From a virus, in IMG/VR virus record IMGVR_UViG_3300046714_000121, positions 1 to 41,027 of that record: a stretch of DNA of 41,027 nt. The stretch is one strand, 5' to 3'. The position numbers were made by a program, and so were the translations under genes. Every line of letters begins with the position of its first letter. The stretch's first letter is position 1. Below the pieces are notes generated by a model. It saw nothing but the letters and a program-made list of their open reading frames with translations. It did no database searches and had not been told where the DNA came from. Positions 17,868 through 25,643 of the stretch are shown here, in pieces.

Positions 17868-18197
17868 ATGGCGACCTATCCAGCATTGCCTATCGTGGTC
17901 GGCGCCACCGAGGAACCCGTCAACGACTACCATTGGAACCGCGATCAGGCGGGCGCCGGTTCGTCCTGGTTCTATTACGACGCCGACCGGCGACGGTTCC
18001 ACGTGAAACATTCCGAGTTGACCCTTACCCAAAAGCAAACCCTGGACGCCTTTTATGTGGCCAATCGAGCGGTTGAATTTCAATTCGTCTGGCTGGACAA
18101 GGTAACGTATACGGTTGTTTTCGCGATGGGTTTGCGGCGGTCGGCACCCTACGCGGCGCGCCTGTTCAATATCGATGCGGTGCTAGAGGAAGTCTAA
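17868..18197 (+). CDS. Small tail protein, paralogue of the preceding C-terminal domain
   Basis: This 109-aa protein aligns with the last 90 residues of the upstream repeat protein: FHVKHSELTLTQKQTLDAFY matches FYLIHTELTMLQKSDLDIFW, and both end in D-VLEE. Tandem genes of this type suggest duplication of a tail-tip docking domain. ATG 17868 is preceded by GAGGAAG at the proper distance. The function is probably structural; no other motif is visible. Confidence 0.65.
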   Translation: MATYPALPIVVGATEEPVNDYHWNRDQAGAGSSWFYYDADRRRFHVKHSELTLTQKQTLDAFYVANRAVEFQFVWLDKVTYTVVFAMGLRRSAPYAARLFNIDAVLEEV

Positions 18198-20933
18198 ATG
18201 CCGTATATGTCTGAAATTCCGGCGCTATTGACGCAACCCGGCAAGGGTTATCAGTCGGAATTGACGGCGTATTTGTTGCAGCCGAAACCGGCACCCGCCC
18301 CAACGGTTTCGGGCGGCGGCGGCGGGTACAGCAATTTCGGCGGGCAGGCGTCACGCGATCAACTGGAAACCGTGGCGGTTGCGGCGGCGGCGCGGCAACA
18401 ACAGGTTGCGGGCGACCGTGAACTAATCGGTCTGGTTTATGGGTCGGTTCGCCTGGGCGCGAAAATCGTGTCGGCGGTCGATTACCAGGGGGATTTGCTT
18501 TTGCTGGCCGCGTTCGCATATGGGCCGAATACGGGGTTGGATCAGTTTTACGTCGGCAACGATCCGATTTCGGCAAAGGCCACCGTCACGGTTTACCTGG
18601 GCACCGCAACGCAAGCGGTTGACGCGACCCTGGCGGCGGCGTTTGCGGCCAAGGGTGTGACATATACCGATGCCTTGCCAAATGTCACCTACGCAATCCT
18701 ACGCTTTCCTGTGGGGTCTACGTCGGGGTTTCCCCAGGTAAGTGCCAGGATCACCGGGCGCAAAGTGTACGACGACCGCAACGGCGGGCAATCGTTTGCG
18801 AACCCGGCAACCTGGGCCTACTCCAACAACCCGGCGTTATGTCTGGCCGATTTTATCCGCGGCGCCTGGGGCATGAATTGCGGCGCCAATGGCGTTGAAA
18901 AGGCCAGCATTATCACCGCGGCGAACGCCAACGATGCCGTGGTTGGCACGGTGGCACGGCGCACGGTCAATCTCGCACTGGACCGGCAACAGGCGGCGCG
19001 GCAATGGGTGGCGGCGTTGCGCACGTATTCGAATGTATGGGTGGAACCGATTGGGAATGCCGGGGAAAATTATCGGTTCATCGTTGACCAGGACGGGCCA
19101 ACGGTCATGACCTTTGGCAACGACGACATAAAGCAAGACACCTTGGTTTTACGCAAGCAATCGTTGTCGAATACGCCGACCGTGGTCGAAGTGATTTATA
19201 CCGACATGACCACGATCCCCTATCGCGACGGCAGTGCGTTTGCACCGTCCGATGGATTACCCGCGGGCGGGCGTGCCTATCGGTTGTCGCAAGTGCGTAT
19301 GCCAGGAATCAACAACTACGCCGAAGCATACCGGGCCGCAGTGGAACGCCTCAACGACTTTACTCTCAACGATTTGGCGGGCGAGTTCACTGCGTTCGAT
19401 TCGGCGGCGGTCTGCGAAATCGGCGACATAATCGAGATTACCAACCCGATTGGGCTATCGGCGAAAAAGTGCAGGATTGTCAAACCCGTGTTGCAGGGTG
19501 CGGGGCGCTATCGAATCCAGTTCAGGGAATTCGACCCGGCCAAGTATTCGTCCGAAGTGGCCGCGGGGCCGTCCTATCCTGACACGATATTGACGCCCCC
19601 AGGGATTCCGCCCGCACCAACCAACCTCGTGTTGGCCGAGGAAGTTTACCAAATTAGCGCATATGGCGGGTATTCGTCGCGGATTTTCGCGACCTGGACC
19701 AAACCGGATTTTCTTTGGATGGGCGGGTATACGGTCAACGTCACCGACCCTTATGGAAAAGTGGTATGGACCAATTTCGTGCAGCCGACGCCGAACCCGT
19801 CATTTCGCAGCGGTGCATTACAGGAAGGCAACACCTACACGGTTAGCGTTTCATCAATGTCGTTGTATGGCGGCACGGCATCGGCGAGTGCGGCCACGGG
19901 TTCGTTGGCCGTGCTTGGCAAGCTGTTGCCCCCTGGCAACGTGGCCGAGTTGATTGGGTTCGAAGCGGGCGGCAAGGTTCATTTGAGTTGGACCCAGGCT
20001 ATCGACATAGACATTGCACTCTATGAATTGCGCTACGGGACAAACGTTAGTACCTGGGACACGGCGACACCTATCGAGCGAATCAATGCACTAACCTACG
20101 TTGTGCAGACTGCACCCCCTGGGCCGTGGCGGTTTTACGTCAAAGCGGTTGATAGCGTGGGCAACTATTCGCCGATTGCGGCCTACAAAGATATAAACGT
20201 CACCATTGACGCGGCGAGCTTTCTAGTCAATCAAGCGTATTTCTACACGCCGTCACTGGTATCGATGACCAAATGGTTTAATCGCCCGTTGGTCGATCCC
20301 TATTGGACTTCAGACTTTTCCGATGGCATCGGGTACGGCGCCGACAACACCGATAATAATGTGGGCACGTTTGGCGATTCGTTGGCGGGCACCCCCTGGG
20401 CCACGCCGCACAGTGCGGGCACGTCGGCAAGCACCGCATCATGGATTTCCGAAACCTGGGATGTGGGCCTACAGGTATCGGGCACGTGGCAAGCGGTGTT
20501 TGATTATGCCAACCATGCGGGCGCCGCGGTGCCATTCATCGACATTTCAACCAGTGCCAGCACCGGACCATTCACCCGCACGACCGGCGTTAGTGCGTTG
20601 GCCAACGGGCGTTGGGCGCGGGTGGGAATCTACAGCACGGGTGCATTCACGGTCACGGGCGTTCCATCGTTGGCGGTTAACGTCGTGCCCAGGCGTGAAG
20701 TCGGGGTGACGACGAGCGTTACATCGGGACCAGTTAAAGTCAATCTGGTAAACCGCTATTTCCTGGCGAAGTCGATTCAAGTGACCGGCCAGGGCACCAT
20801 TGTTATTAATCCGGTTTACGATAACGTTATCGTGGGCACGGGCGTTGCGAATTCGTTCGACGTGTACGCATTCAATCAGGCGGGTGCGCAAATGGCGGCG
20901 ACCTGTGCTTGGATTTTTGAGGGGGTTAGCTAA
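18198..20933 (+). CDS. Central tail or tip attachment protein, gpJ-like
   Basis: This 911-aa protein is probably the central tail-tip protein that contacts the host receptor. Residues about 50-100 carry the gpJ-type start (AARQQQVAGDRELIGLVYGS). CLADFIRGAWGMN near 215 and the DLAGEFTAFDSAAVCEIGDII region near 392-412 are typical of the hub portion. Two fibronectin type III-like domains follow (about 475-580 and 585-675, starting PPAPTNLVL and PGNVAELIG). The C-terminal 230 residues form a Thr/Ser/Gly-rich beta domain that may bind the receptor. GAGGAA precedes ATG 18198. Its stop overlaps the next start. Confidence 0.82.
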   Translation: MPYMSEIPALLTQPGKGYQSELTAYLLQPKPAPAPTVSGGGGGYSNFGGQASRDQLETVAVAAAARQQQVAGDRELIGLVYGSVRLGAKIVSAVDYQGDLLLLAAFAYGPNTGLDQFYVGNDPISAKATVTVYLGTATQAVDATLAAAFAAKGVTYTDALPNVTYAILRFPVGSTSGFPQVSARITGRKVYDDRNGGQSFANPATWAYSNNPALCLADFIRGAWGMNCGANGVEKASIITAANANDAVVGTVARRTVNLALDRQQAARQWVAALRTYSNVWVEPIGNAGENYRFIVDQDGPTVMTFGNDDIKQDTLVLRKQSLSNTPTVVEVIYTDMTTIPYRDGSAFAPSDGLPAGGRAYRLSQVRMPGINNYAEAYRAAVERLNDFTLNDLAGEFTAFDSAAVCEIGDIIEITNPIGLSAKKCRIVKPVLQGAGRYRIQFREFDPAKYSSEVAAGPSYPDTILTPPGIPPAPTNLVLAEEVYQISAYGGYSSRIFATWTKPDFLWMGGYTVNVTDPYGKVVWTNFVQPTPNPSFRSGALQEGNTYTVSVSSMSLYGGTASASAATGSLAVLGKLLPPGNVAELIGFEAGGKVHLSWTQAIDIDIALYELRYGTNVSTWDTATPIERINALTYVVQTAPPGPWRFYVKAVDSVGNYSPIAAYKDINVTIDAASFLVNQAYFYTPSLVSMTKWFNRPLVDPYWTSDFSDGIGYGADNTDNNVGTFGDSLAGTPWATPHSAGTSASTASWISETWDVGLQVSGTWQAVFDYANHAGAAVPFIDISTSASTGPFTRTTGVSALANGRWARVGIYSTGAFTVTGVPSLAVNVVPRREVGVTTSVTSGPVKVNLVNRYFLAKSIQVTGQGTIVINPVYDNVIVGTGVANSFDVYAFNQAGAQMAATCAWIFEGVS

Positions 20934-21328
20934 TGGCATACGTCAACATCGACACGACCAAACCGACGACCGCGCAAACCCGGCAGGCGGCGGTTGATTC
21001 GATGCGCACCAACACCCAGGCGTTGCGCGATAGGATGGTGGCGGCAATGTCGATGGGCGCGACATTCTCAATCACGACCGGACCCGCCGACCAACCCGTT
21101 GAAGTATTGATGACGATGGCCGCGGAAAGGTGGAAGGGTCGATTTGCCTACGGCGTGAGCGGCGGCGGTTCCGGCAACGTCATTTCGGAAGCATGGTGGT
21201 ATTCGAACAACTCAGGCAGCACTTATGACCCGGTAACGTTCCAGGGCGGTTCGAACTATGTCACGACCTACGGTTACGACGCCAACGGCAACCTAATCAG
21301 CACGACACTAGGAGCAACGCCACCATGA
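20933..21328 (+). CDS. Fibre-like tail protein, unknown
   Basis: This 131-aa protein starts with the TAATG overlap after the gpJ-like gene, behind a GAGGGGG ribosome-binding site. An N-terminal helix (QTRQAAVDSMRTNTQALRDR) precedes a beta-rich Gly/Ser/Asn/Tyr segment. This layout, a short coil then a Gly-rich beta domain, fits a small tail-tip or fibre protein. I do not recognise the family. Confidence 0.55.
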   Translation: MAYVNIDTTKPTTAQTRQAAVDSMRTNTQALRDRMVAAMSMGATFSITTGPADQPVEVLMTMAAERWKGRFAYGVSGGGSGNVISEAWWYSNNSGSTYDPVTFQGGSNYVTTYGYDANGNLISTTLGATPP

Positions 21329-21792
21329 TTGGAATCCTGGCAAGCATACCCGGCAAGTTGGCCACGTTATTGGGGCGCCTGACCGCGGGCAGGGCGACCA
21401 ACCTGGACAACCTTGACGCGACCATAAGCACGCGGGCGATTGCATCGTCGGCACTGTCGAATGCGCAATGGACCAATGCGCGGGCGACCAAGTTGGATTA
21501 TCTTGACGTGCCCGTGTCGTCGGTCATGCCGGTTGCATCGAGCGTGATCCAATCGATTCAGTATGGGACGTTGACGTGGGGCAATGGGGTCACTGCGCCA
21601 ACGGTGGCGATTAGTGCGGTTGTTGTTGCCAAATCCGCGTTGATTAACCTGGGCACGAGTTGTCCCGTCGGCGCCGCTGGCCTGGACAATTTCGGATATA
21701 TCACCTTGCAAAGCAATGTACTTGTTGCGGGGTCGCGGCAATCGTCGGGCGGCGGATTGTTGACTCGTTTTTGCGTGGTTGAGTTCAAATGA
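21325..21792 (+). CDS. Fibre-like tail protein with RATNLDNLD repeats
   Basis: This 155-aa protein overlaps the previous stop in ATGA. It carries repeated motifs RATNLDNLDATISTRA and RATKLDYLDVPVSSV, a pattern of short heptad-like units found in phage fibre and structural proteins. The C-terminal half is beta-rich. A tail-fibre or tip role is inferred from the repeats and its position after the gpJ-like gene. Confidence 0.6.
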   Translation: MIGILASIPGKLATLLGRLTAGRATNLDNLDATISTRAIASSALSNAQWTNARATKLDYLDVPVSSVMPVASSVIQSIQYGTLTWGNGVTAPTVAISAVVVAKSALINLGTSCPVGAAGLDNFGYITLQSNVLVAGSRQSSGGGLLTRFCVVEFK

Positions 21793-21793
21793 A

Positions 21794-22051
21794 GTGGAAC
21801 GCGAAACAACACCGAGGACGGGTTTTAATGTCTTGCTAATGATCGAGGCGACCATTGCAATTATGGTCGTATTAGCGGGCGTGCTTTATTTCGCGTTCAA
21901 ACTGGAAAACCGCGTTGCGGCAATCGAAAGCAAGTTGCAGGACGATGCGCAAATACGCGATGCGCACAAGCGGGACGAACGCATCGACCGCATTGAATCG
22001 GCAATGAAGGAACAAGCCGAAGCATTACGCCGAATCGCACCCAAAAAATAA
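21794..22051 (+). CDS. Small membrane protein with C-terminal coiled coil
   Basis: One hydrophobic segment (VLLMIEATIAIMVVLAGVLY) is followed by a charged helix of about 45 residues (ENRVAAIESKLQDD, ERIDRIESAMKEQAEAL) that looks like a coiled coil. It is the last gene before the early promoter region. The start is uncertain: GTG 21794 immediately after the previous stop is preferred, and TTG 21779 would lengthen it by five residues. A lysis role (holin or spanin-like) is possible from position and topology, but no family could be recognised. Confidence 0.55.
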   Translation: MERETTPRTGFNVLLMIEATIAIMVVLAGVLYFAFKLENRVAAIESKLQDDAQIRDAHKRDERIDRIESAMKEQAEALRRIAPKK

Positions 22052-22063
22052 TTAAAAAAGTGC

Positions 22064-22093
22064 TTGACTAAATAGAGCAACATGCGCTATTAT
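22064..22093 (+). promoter_or_regulatory. Sigma70-like promoter at the late/early junction
   Basis: TTGACT (22064-22069) and TATTAT (22088-22093) are separated by 18 bases and precede GTGCATCGTATG, whose CATCG matches the start region of the repeated early promoters. No hairpin is seen here. It lies about 165 bases upstream of the first early gene and could make a leader or a short RNA. Confidence 0.6.
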
Positions 22094-22150
22094 ACGTGCA
22101 TCGTATGAGTTCCCGAGGGGGGAAGTCGTCCACTACTTGCTTATTCCATT

Positions 22151-22259
22151 GCTTGCAAATCTCGAGCGGTGCATATTCCAACAAAGTATTTGCCTATTAG
22201 CGCATCGTGCGCTATTATTCACACATCGAAACGCAGCACCCACTAGAAAGGAATCACAA
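22151..22259 (+). promoter_or_regulatory. Repeated early promoter element, copy A
   Basis: The -35 TTGCCT (22190-22195) and -10 TATTAT (22213-22218) are 17 bases apart, followed by ACATCGAAACGCA and the ribosome site AGAAAGGAATCACAAA before ATG 22260. The hairpin is weak here: only GCAAAT (22155-22160) pairs with ATTTGC (22188-22193). CTATTAGCGC and GCGCTATTATTC are shared with the other copies. Confidence 0.7.
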
Positions 22260-22547
22260 ATGCAAGTTGCTCAAACCATCCTGGCCCAATTCGGCGGCAA
22301 TCGTTTTGTTGCGATGACCGGCGCCAAAAACTTTGTCGGTTCGCCTAATTCGTTGCGCTTCAACATCCCGACCCGCAGCGGCCCCAATGTCGTGGTCGTG
22401 ACCCTGGAACCGTCGGACACCTACCGCGTTGATTTCTACCGCGTGCGCGGCGTGAAGTGCACCCAGGTTGCCCAGTGCCAGGACGTTTACGCCGAACAGT
22501 TGCAAGCGGTGTTTACCGAAAAAACCGGATTGTTTACCCTCCTTTGA
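22260..22547 (+). CDS. Small early protein with AQTILAQFGGNRFVAMTGAK motif
   Basis: This 95-aa protein is the first gene of the early region. Its N-terminal motif (TILAQFGGNRFVAMTGAKNF) is common to a family of small hypothetical phage and plasmid proteins, followed by RFNIPTRSGPN and VDFYRVRG strands. The start follows promoter copy A and the ribosome site AGAAAGGAATCACAA. It lies directly before ArdC, so an accessory or counter-defence role is a guess; the function is unknown. Confidence 0.7.
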   Translation: MQVAQTILAQFGGNRFVAMTGAKNFVGSPNSLRFNIPTRSGPNVVVVTLEPSDTYRVDFYRVRGVKCTQVAQCQDVYAEQLQAVFTEKTGLFTLL

Positions 22548-22565
22548 TATAACCCGCGGCGCCGA

Positions 22566-22662
22566 TTGCAACGGACGATATGAAAACAAGTTCGTTGCAA
22601 ATTAGCGCGGGTTGCTCTAATATACCTACATCGACAACGCACCAACCTAGAAAGGAATCACA
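22566..22662 (+). promoter_or_regulatory. Repeated early promoter element, copy B
   Basis: Left arm TTGCAACGGAC (22566-22576) pairs over 11 bp with GTTCGTTGCAA (22590-22600), around the loop GATATGAAAACAA. The -35 TTGCAA (22595-22600) is inside the right arm and the -10 TAATAT (22618-22623) follows after 17 bases. TACATCGACAACGCA and AGAAAGGAATCACA lead to the ArdC start. Confidence 0.8.
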
Positions 22663-23508
22663 ATGGACCTGTACCAACAAGTAACCGACCGCATCATTGC
22701 TGAACTGGAAAACGGCGCGGCCCCCTGGGTCAAGTCGTGGAAAACGGGCGGTGTGGGCCTGGGCATGGACCGTAACCTCGTGTCGGGCAAATCCTACCGC
22801 GGCATCAATCGTTTGTTGTTGGCAATGGCGGGCTTTTCGTCGCCACTGTGGGCCACTTACAAGCAATGGAGCGAAAAGGGTTATCAGGTGGCCAAGGGTT
22901 CGAAGGGTACGCACATCGTTTTTTTCAAGCCTGTAACGGGAAAGCGCAACACCGAAACCGGCGAAATCGAAAACGGTTACGCGATCATGCGCGGTTACGT
23001 GGTTTTCAATGCCTCACAAACCGACTACGTTGCGCCCCAGGTTGACGGCGGCGCCGAGTTCGAACCGATGGCCGCGTGCGAGGATTTCATCGGCGCCACG
23101 GGTGCCCAGGTTAACCACGGCGGCGATGCGGCGTTCTATGTGCCGTCCCAGGACCGCATACAAATGCCCGCCAAGACCGCGTTTGATACCGAAGGGCATT
23201 ACTACTCTACGGCGTTTCACGAGTTGACCCACTGGACCGGCGCCGCGAATCGCCTGGACCGCAAATTCGGCGAACGTTTCGGCAACCCTGAATATGCGTT
23301 TGAGGAATTGGTTGCGGAATTGGGCGCCGCGTTTCTCTGTGCCGATTTCGGCATCGATGGCGAACTGCGTCATGCCGGTTACATCGAGCATTGGTTGCGG
23401 GCGTGCAAGGCCGACAACAAAGCGATTTTCAAAGCGGCGGCATATGCGCAAAAGGCCGCGGATTATCTCAACGCCACCCAGGACGCCGAGCAACAGGAAG
23501 CGGCCTAA
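22663..23508 (+). CDS. ardC: ArdC-like antirestriction protein
   Basis: ArdC proteins bind single-stranded DNA and protect incoming DNA from restriction. The N-terminal domain (residues about 1-135) contains APWVKSWKTGG, RGINRLLLAM and WATYKQWSEKG, the DUF1738-type pattern. The C-terminal zincin-like domain has HELTHWTGAANRLDR near residue 186, where HELTH is the metal-binding motif, and EELVAELGAAFLC. Its 281 aa are near the usual length of about 300. It has its own hairpin promoter. The family is also known on conjugative plasmids, so transfer between plasmids and phages is likely. Confidence 0.9.
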   Translation: MDLYQQVTDRIIAELENGAAPWVKSWKTGGVGLGMDRNLVSGKSYRGINRLLLAMAGFSSPLWATYKQWSEKGYQVAKGSKGTHIVFFKPVTGKRNTETGEIENGYAIMRGYVVFNASQTDYVAPQVDGGAEFEPMAACEDFIGATGAQVNHGGDAAFYVPSQDRIQMPAKTAFDTEGHYYSTAFHELTHWTGAANRLDRKFGERFGNPEYAFEELVAELGAAFLCADFGIDGELRHAGYIEHWLRACKADNKAIFKAAAYAQKAADYLNATQDAEQQEAA

Positions 23509-23522
23509 TTCCGAATTGATCT

Positions 23523-23613
23523 ATATGCAGCGGTTGATATGAAAAATCAATCGTTGCATATTAGCGCATGATGCCCTATTATACCTACATCGACAACGAA
23601 CCAAGGGCAGCAA
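23523..23613 (+). promoter_or_regulatory. Repeated early promoter element, copy C
   Basis: The left arm (23523-23538) pairs over 16 bp with the right arm (23546-23561), including two G-U pairs, around the loop ATGAAAA. The -35 TTGCAT (23554-23559) is in the right arm, followed after 17 bases by TATTAT (23577-23582) and TACATCGACAACGAA. Confidence 0.82.
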
Positions 23614-23847
23614 ATGAAAACCTACCAAGTAACGATTACCGCCAAATACCCCGCGGCCTACGAGCGGCCAGGGGTCATTGAAATCCAGGCGACCAACGCC
23701 AGCGATGCGATCAAAAAGGCGCGGCGCCAAACGTGGAACGATGGCGCGTTCGACCGCCATGACGGGCCGATGACCTACCGGGCCAAGGTGTTACAGGACG
23801 AATGCCAGAGCAACCCGACGCCGACTTGGGTGAATCCCTGGGCCTAA
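23614..23847 (+). CDS. Small hypothetical early protein, 77 aa
   Basis: The reading frame follows promoter copy C and encodes KTYQVTITAKYPAAYE, IEIQATNASDAIKKARRQTW and a Pro/Trp-rich tail. The strand-helix pattern (YQVTITAKY then ASDAIKKAR) resembles small single-domain proteins with an exposed helix. No family can be named. The codon use matches its neighbours, and the conserved promoter supports it as a real gene. Confidence 0.65.
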   Translation: MKTYQVTITAKYPAAYERPGVIEIQATNASDAIKKARRQTWNDGAFDRHDGPMTYRAKVLQDECQSNPTPTWVNPWA

Positions 23848-23856
23848 TAACCAAAC

Positions 23857-23979
23857 TGCGCTAATTGTCGCGGTCAATATGAAAAAATGATCGTTGACAA
23901 TTAGCGCACATTGCCCCATAATCCATTTCATCGAATCAGCACTCAACCGACCCCTTAAACTTTCCCGAAAGGAAAACAA
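23857..23979 (+). promoter_or_regulatory. Repeated early promoter element, copy D
   Basis: The strongest hairpin: left arm 23857-23876 pairs with right arm 23888-23908 over 20 bp with one bulged T, around the loop ATATGAAAAAA. The -35 is the consensus TTGACA (23894-23899) within the right arm, followed after 17 bases by CATAAT (23917-23922) and TTCATCGAA. Confidence 0.83.
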
Positions 23980-24204
23980 ATGCAATTCCCTAAAAACCTT
24001 GTAGTGGGCGCAGTCGTTGAAAACTTCGGCGCCATCGTGCGCGTCGAAGCGTTGGACGCGGAAAGGGGCGTCCTGGTGCGGGTCATCCCGTGGTTCGACG
24101 GTGCCCGCAGTCAAGGCGGCGTTGGCCAGCGATTTTTCGCTGACCCGTCCAAGTGCAGGGTTGTTCCTGTGCCCGCCGATGCCCAGGCGTTGCGCCTGCG
24201 GTAA
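23980..24204 (+). CDS. Small hypothetical early protein, 74 aa
   Basis: The protein (QFPKNLVVGAVVENFGAIVR at its start, then WFDGARSQGGVGQRFFADPS) is beta-rich and has no recognised motif. The ribosome site GAAAGGAAAACAA precedes ATG 23980, behind promoter copy D. It stands alone between two hairpin promoters, as its own transcription unit. The function is unknown. Confidence 0.65.
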   Translation: MQFPKNLVVGAVVENFGAIVRVEALDAERGVLVRVIPWFDGARSQGGVGQRFFADPSKCRVVPVPADAQALRLR

Positions 24205-24214
24205 ATAACCAAAC

Positions 24215-24319
24215 TGCGCTAATTGCGCGGACCATATGAAAAACGGTTCGTTGCAATTAGTGCAAGATGCCGTATAATTCAATACATCGAAACGCAACCA
24301 CTAGAAAGGAATCACAAAA
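24215..24319 (+). promoter_or_regulatory. Repeated early promoter element, copy E
   Basis: Left arm 24215-24233 pairs with right arm 24245-24264 over 19 bp with a single bulged T, around the loop ATATGAAAAAC. The -35 TTGCAA (24251-24256) lies in the right arm and the consensus -10 TATAAT (24273-24278) is 16 bases away. ACATCGAAACGCA and AGAAAGGAATCACAA follow. Confidence 0.83.
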
Positions 24320-24523
24320 ATGAACACCGACAAAATCCTCACCCTGGCCCGCAAGCATGTTGCGGCCAATGTGACCCTGGAAACCCTGGCCCGTGAGGAA
24401 TTGGCGCGGGCAGTCTGGTTGCTTGACGAAGGGCAATTGGAATTTGCCAGGGGTCACGCACTCAAATCGTTGGCCCATAGCATCGGGCGCGACCATCGCG
24501 ACTACAAGCGGGCGGCACGATGA
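24320..24523 (+). CDS. Small helical early protein, 67 aa
   Basis: The protein is helical and charged (DKILTLARKHVAANVTLETL then WLLDEGQLEFARGHALKSL). It opens a five-gene cluster that overlaps end to end (24320-25219), driven by promoter copy E. No family is recognised. The overlap of its stop with the next start in ATGA supports coupled translation. Confidence 0.65.
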   Translation: MNTDKILTLARKHVAANVTLETLAREELARAVWLLDEGQLEFARGHALKSLAHSIGRDHRDYKRAAR

Positions 24524-24714
24524 GCAAGCAAATGACGTTGCACGAGTGCGCCACCATTTCGGGCGGTTGGTTGGCCGACTGTCTCAAAAAGAATTCGATG
24601 CATAACCGGGCGTATTTGAATTCGCCTGGGTGCGCATTTTCGAACTGGTCTATTTGGTGCGCGATTAACGCGGCCTATCTCAACGAAAGGGTAAAAAATG
24701 AAGTTGCAAGTTGA
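24520..24714 (+). CDS. Small hypothetical protein, 64 aa
   Basis: The start overlaps the previous stop in ATGA. The sequence SKQMTLHECATISGGWLADC and WSIWCAINAAYLNERV is Cys- and Trp-rich for its size. It overlaps the next gene by 17 bases. No function is suggested by any motif; the overlapping start is the main evidence for a real gene. Confidence 0.55.
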   Translation: MSKQMTLHECATISGGWLADCLKKNSMHNRAYLNSPGCAFSNWSIWCAINAAYLNERVKNEVAS

Positions 24715-24871
24715 ATTGCACAATAGCGGCGGAATGCTGGCCGTGTCGGAAGTGGTCGATTCCGAGGAAGCGGCGGGCGCCGCAGTCGTTGCACTGGTCA
24801 AAGAGTGCGATGGTTATCTGAGCGGAGGCGACGTGATCTACATCAAAGAGGTTGACGATGACCGGCATTGA
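24698..24871 (+). CDS. Small hypothetical protein, 57 aa
   Basis: A short reading frame, KLQVELHNSGGMLAVSEVVD followed by EEAAGAAVVALVKEC and IYIKEVDDDRH, starts at ATG 24698 behind GAAAGGG. Its pattern, an N-terminal strand then a helix and a strand, resembles other small early proteins of this phage. It overlaps both neighbours, which supports translation in the cluster. The function is unknown. Confidence 0.55.
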   Translation: MKLQVELHNSGGMLAVSEVVDSEEAAGAAVVALVKECDGYLSGGDVIYIKEVDDDRH

Positions 24872-25037
24872 TACCCTGGGCGATGGCCTGGACGACGAAG
24901 CAATCCGCAACAAGGTGGAACGCGATTACCTGTTGCGCGTGTTGCAGGGCATCGCCGATGCACCCGTGCAATTGGCGGTTCCGGCGTGGTTGGACAAATA
25001 CGTTAAGACAGCACTGCGCGAGGTAAACAAATCATGA
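24858..25037 (+). CDS. Small hypothetical protein, 59 aa
   Basis: ATG 24858 follows AAAGAGG at a suitable distance. The protein is acidic and helical (DDEAIRNKVERDYLLRVLQG then PAWLDKYVKTALREV). It overlaps the preceding gene by 14 bases and ends in ATGA with the next gene. No family is recognised. Confidence 0.58.
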   Translation: MTGIDTLGDGLDDEAIRNKVERDYLLRVLQGIADAPVQLAVPAWLDKYVKTALREVNKS

Positions 25038-25219
25038 GCGGCAGAAACGCAAGCGTGACCGATGCGGCACTAAAGGCAGTGACCAGAGGAACCGCCACAA
25101 TCACCCAGGTTGCCGAAAAATTCGGCATTGCTATCACTACCCTACGGCGGGCAATGCGGCGTGCTGGCGAGGCGCCACGCCTGCCAGGGCGCCCCCCTTA
25201 CAAGCGGCGCAATCGGTGA
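25034..25219 (+). CDS. Small HTH protein, 61 aa
   Basis: The central segment (TATITQVAEKFGIAITTLRRA) is read as helix-turn-helix: residues about 20-42 fit a homeodomain-like HTH with a glycine turn (EKFGI). A basic tail (PGRPPYKRRNR) may contact the minor groove. It could act on the repeated promoters of this region, but no evidence links it to them. The start overlaps the previous stop in ATGA. Confidence 0.6.
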   Translation: MSGRNASVTDAALKAVTRGTATITQVAEKFGIAITTLRRAMRRAGEAPRLPGRPPYKRRNR

Positions 25220-25280
25220 AACGGGCGCGGCGTGCATACCGACCGCCCAGGCGCCTATTTGCTTATTCCAAAGTGGCCAC

Positions 25281-25388
25281 GTTTGGCGGCGGCGATATGA
25301 AAACAAGTTCGTTGCGTATTAGCGCAGGTTGCTCTATTATTCGTTCATCGGATGCAACCGCACCGACCGACCAGAAAGGAATCACGAA
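25281..25388 (+). promoter_or_regulatory. Repeated early promoter element, copy F
   Basis: The loop and core GGCGATATGAAAACAAGTTCGTTG (25281-25304 region and onward) are conserved but the upstream arm does not pair well here. The -35 TTGCGT (25312-25317) and TATTAT (25335-25340) are 17 bases apart, with TCATCGGATGCA and AGAAAGGAATCACGAA before ATG 25389. This copy may be a degenerate variant. Confidence 0.7.
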
Positions 25389-25643
25389 ATGCGCAAGCCA
25401 ATCCCGAATCACCCGTACCACGCGAAAGAAACCGCGTCGTTGTTGTACATCATCAACGATGCCAGCGCAGCGGCAATTGCCATGCGCGGCGTTGACGTAA
25501 AGGCCGAATGCAAATACCTGGACCAGGTAAACGACGCGGCGACCATCCTGGCCTATCGTCGGCGCGTTGAAAACGGCGGCGTAATTCGTGAAGTCAAACA
25601 AGCCGATGGCGTGTCGCGGTTTATTTTCTCAACGGGGGAATAA
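25389..25643 (+). CDS. Small early protein, 84 aa
   Basis: The reading frame starts behind the repeated ribosome site, GAAAGGAATCACGAA. It encodes KETASLLYIINDASAAAIAM and YLDQVNDAATILAYRRRVEN, mostly helical, and ends in a strand pair (REVKQADGVSRFIFS). No family was recognised. The stop overlaps the next start in TAATG. Confidence 0.6.
   Translation: MRKPIPNHPYHAKETASLLYIINDASAAAIAMRGVDVKAECKYLDQVNDAATILAYRRRVENGGVIREVKQADGVSRFIFSTGE

Noticed and set aside
22577-22640. Possible short peptides starting at the ATG in the hairpin loop (ATATGAAAA)
   Set aside because: The frames differ between copies and are cut by stops in several (copy C and D), so the loop ATG is probably not a start codon; conservation is of the nucleic acid.
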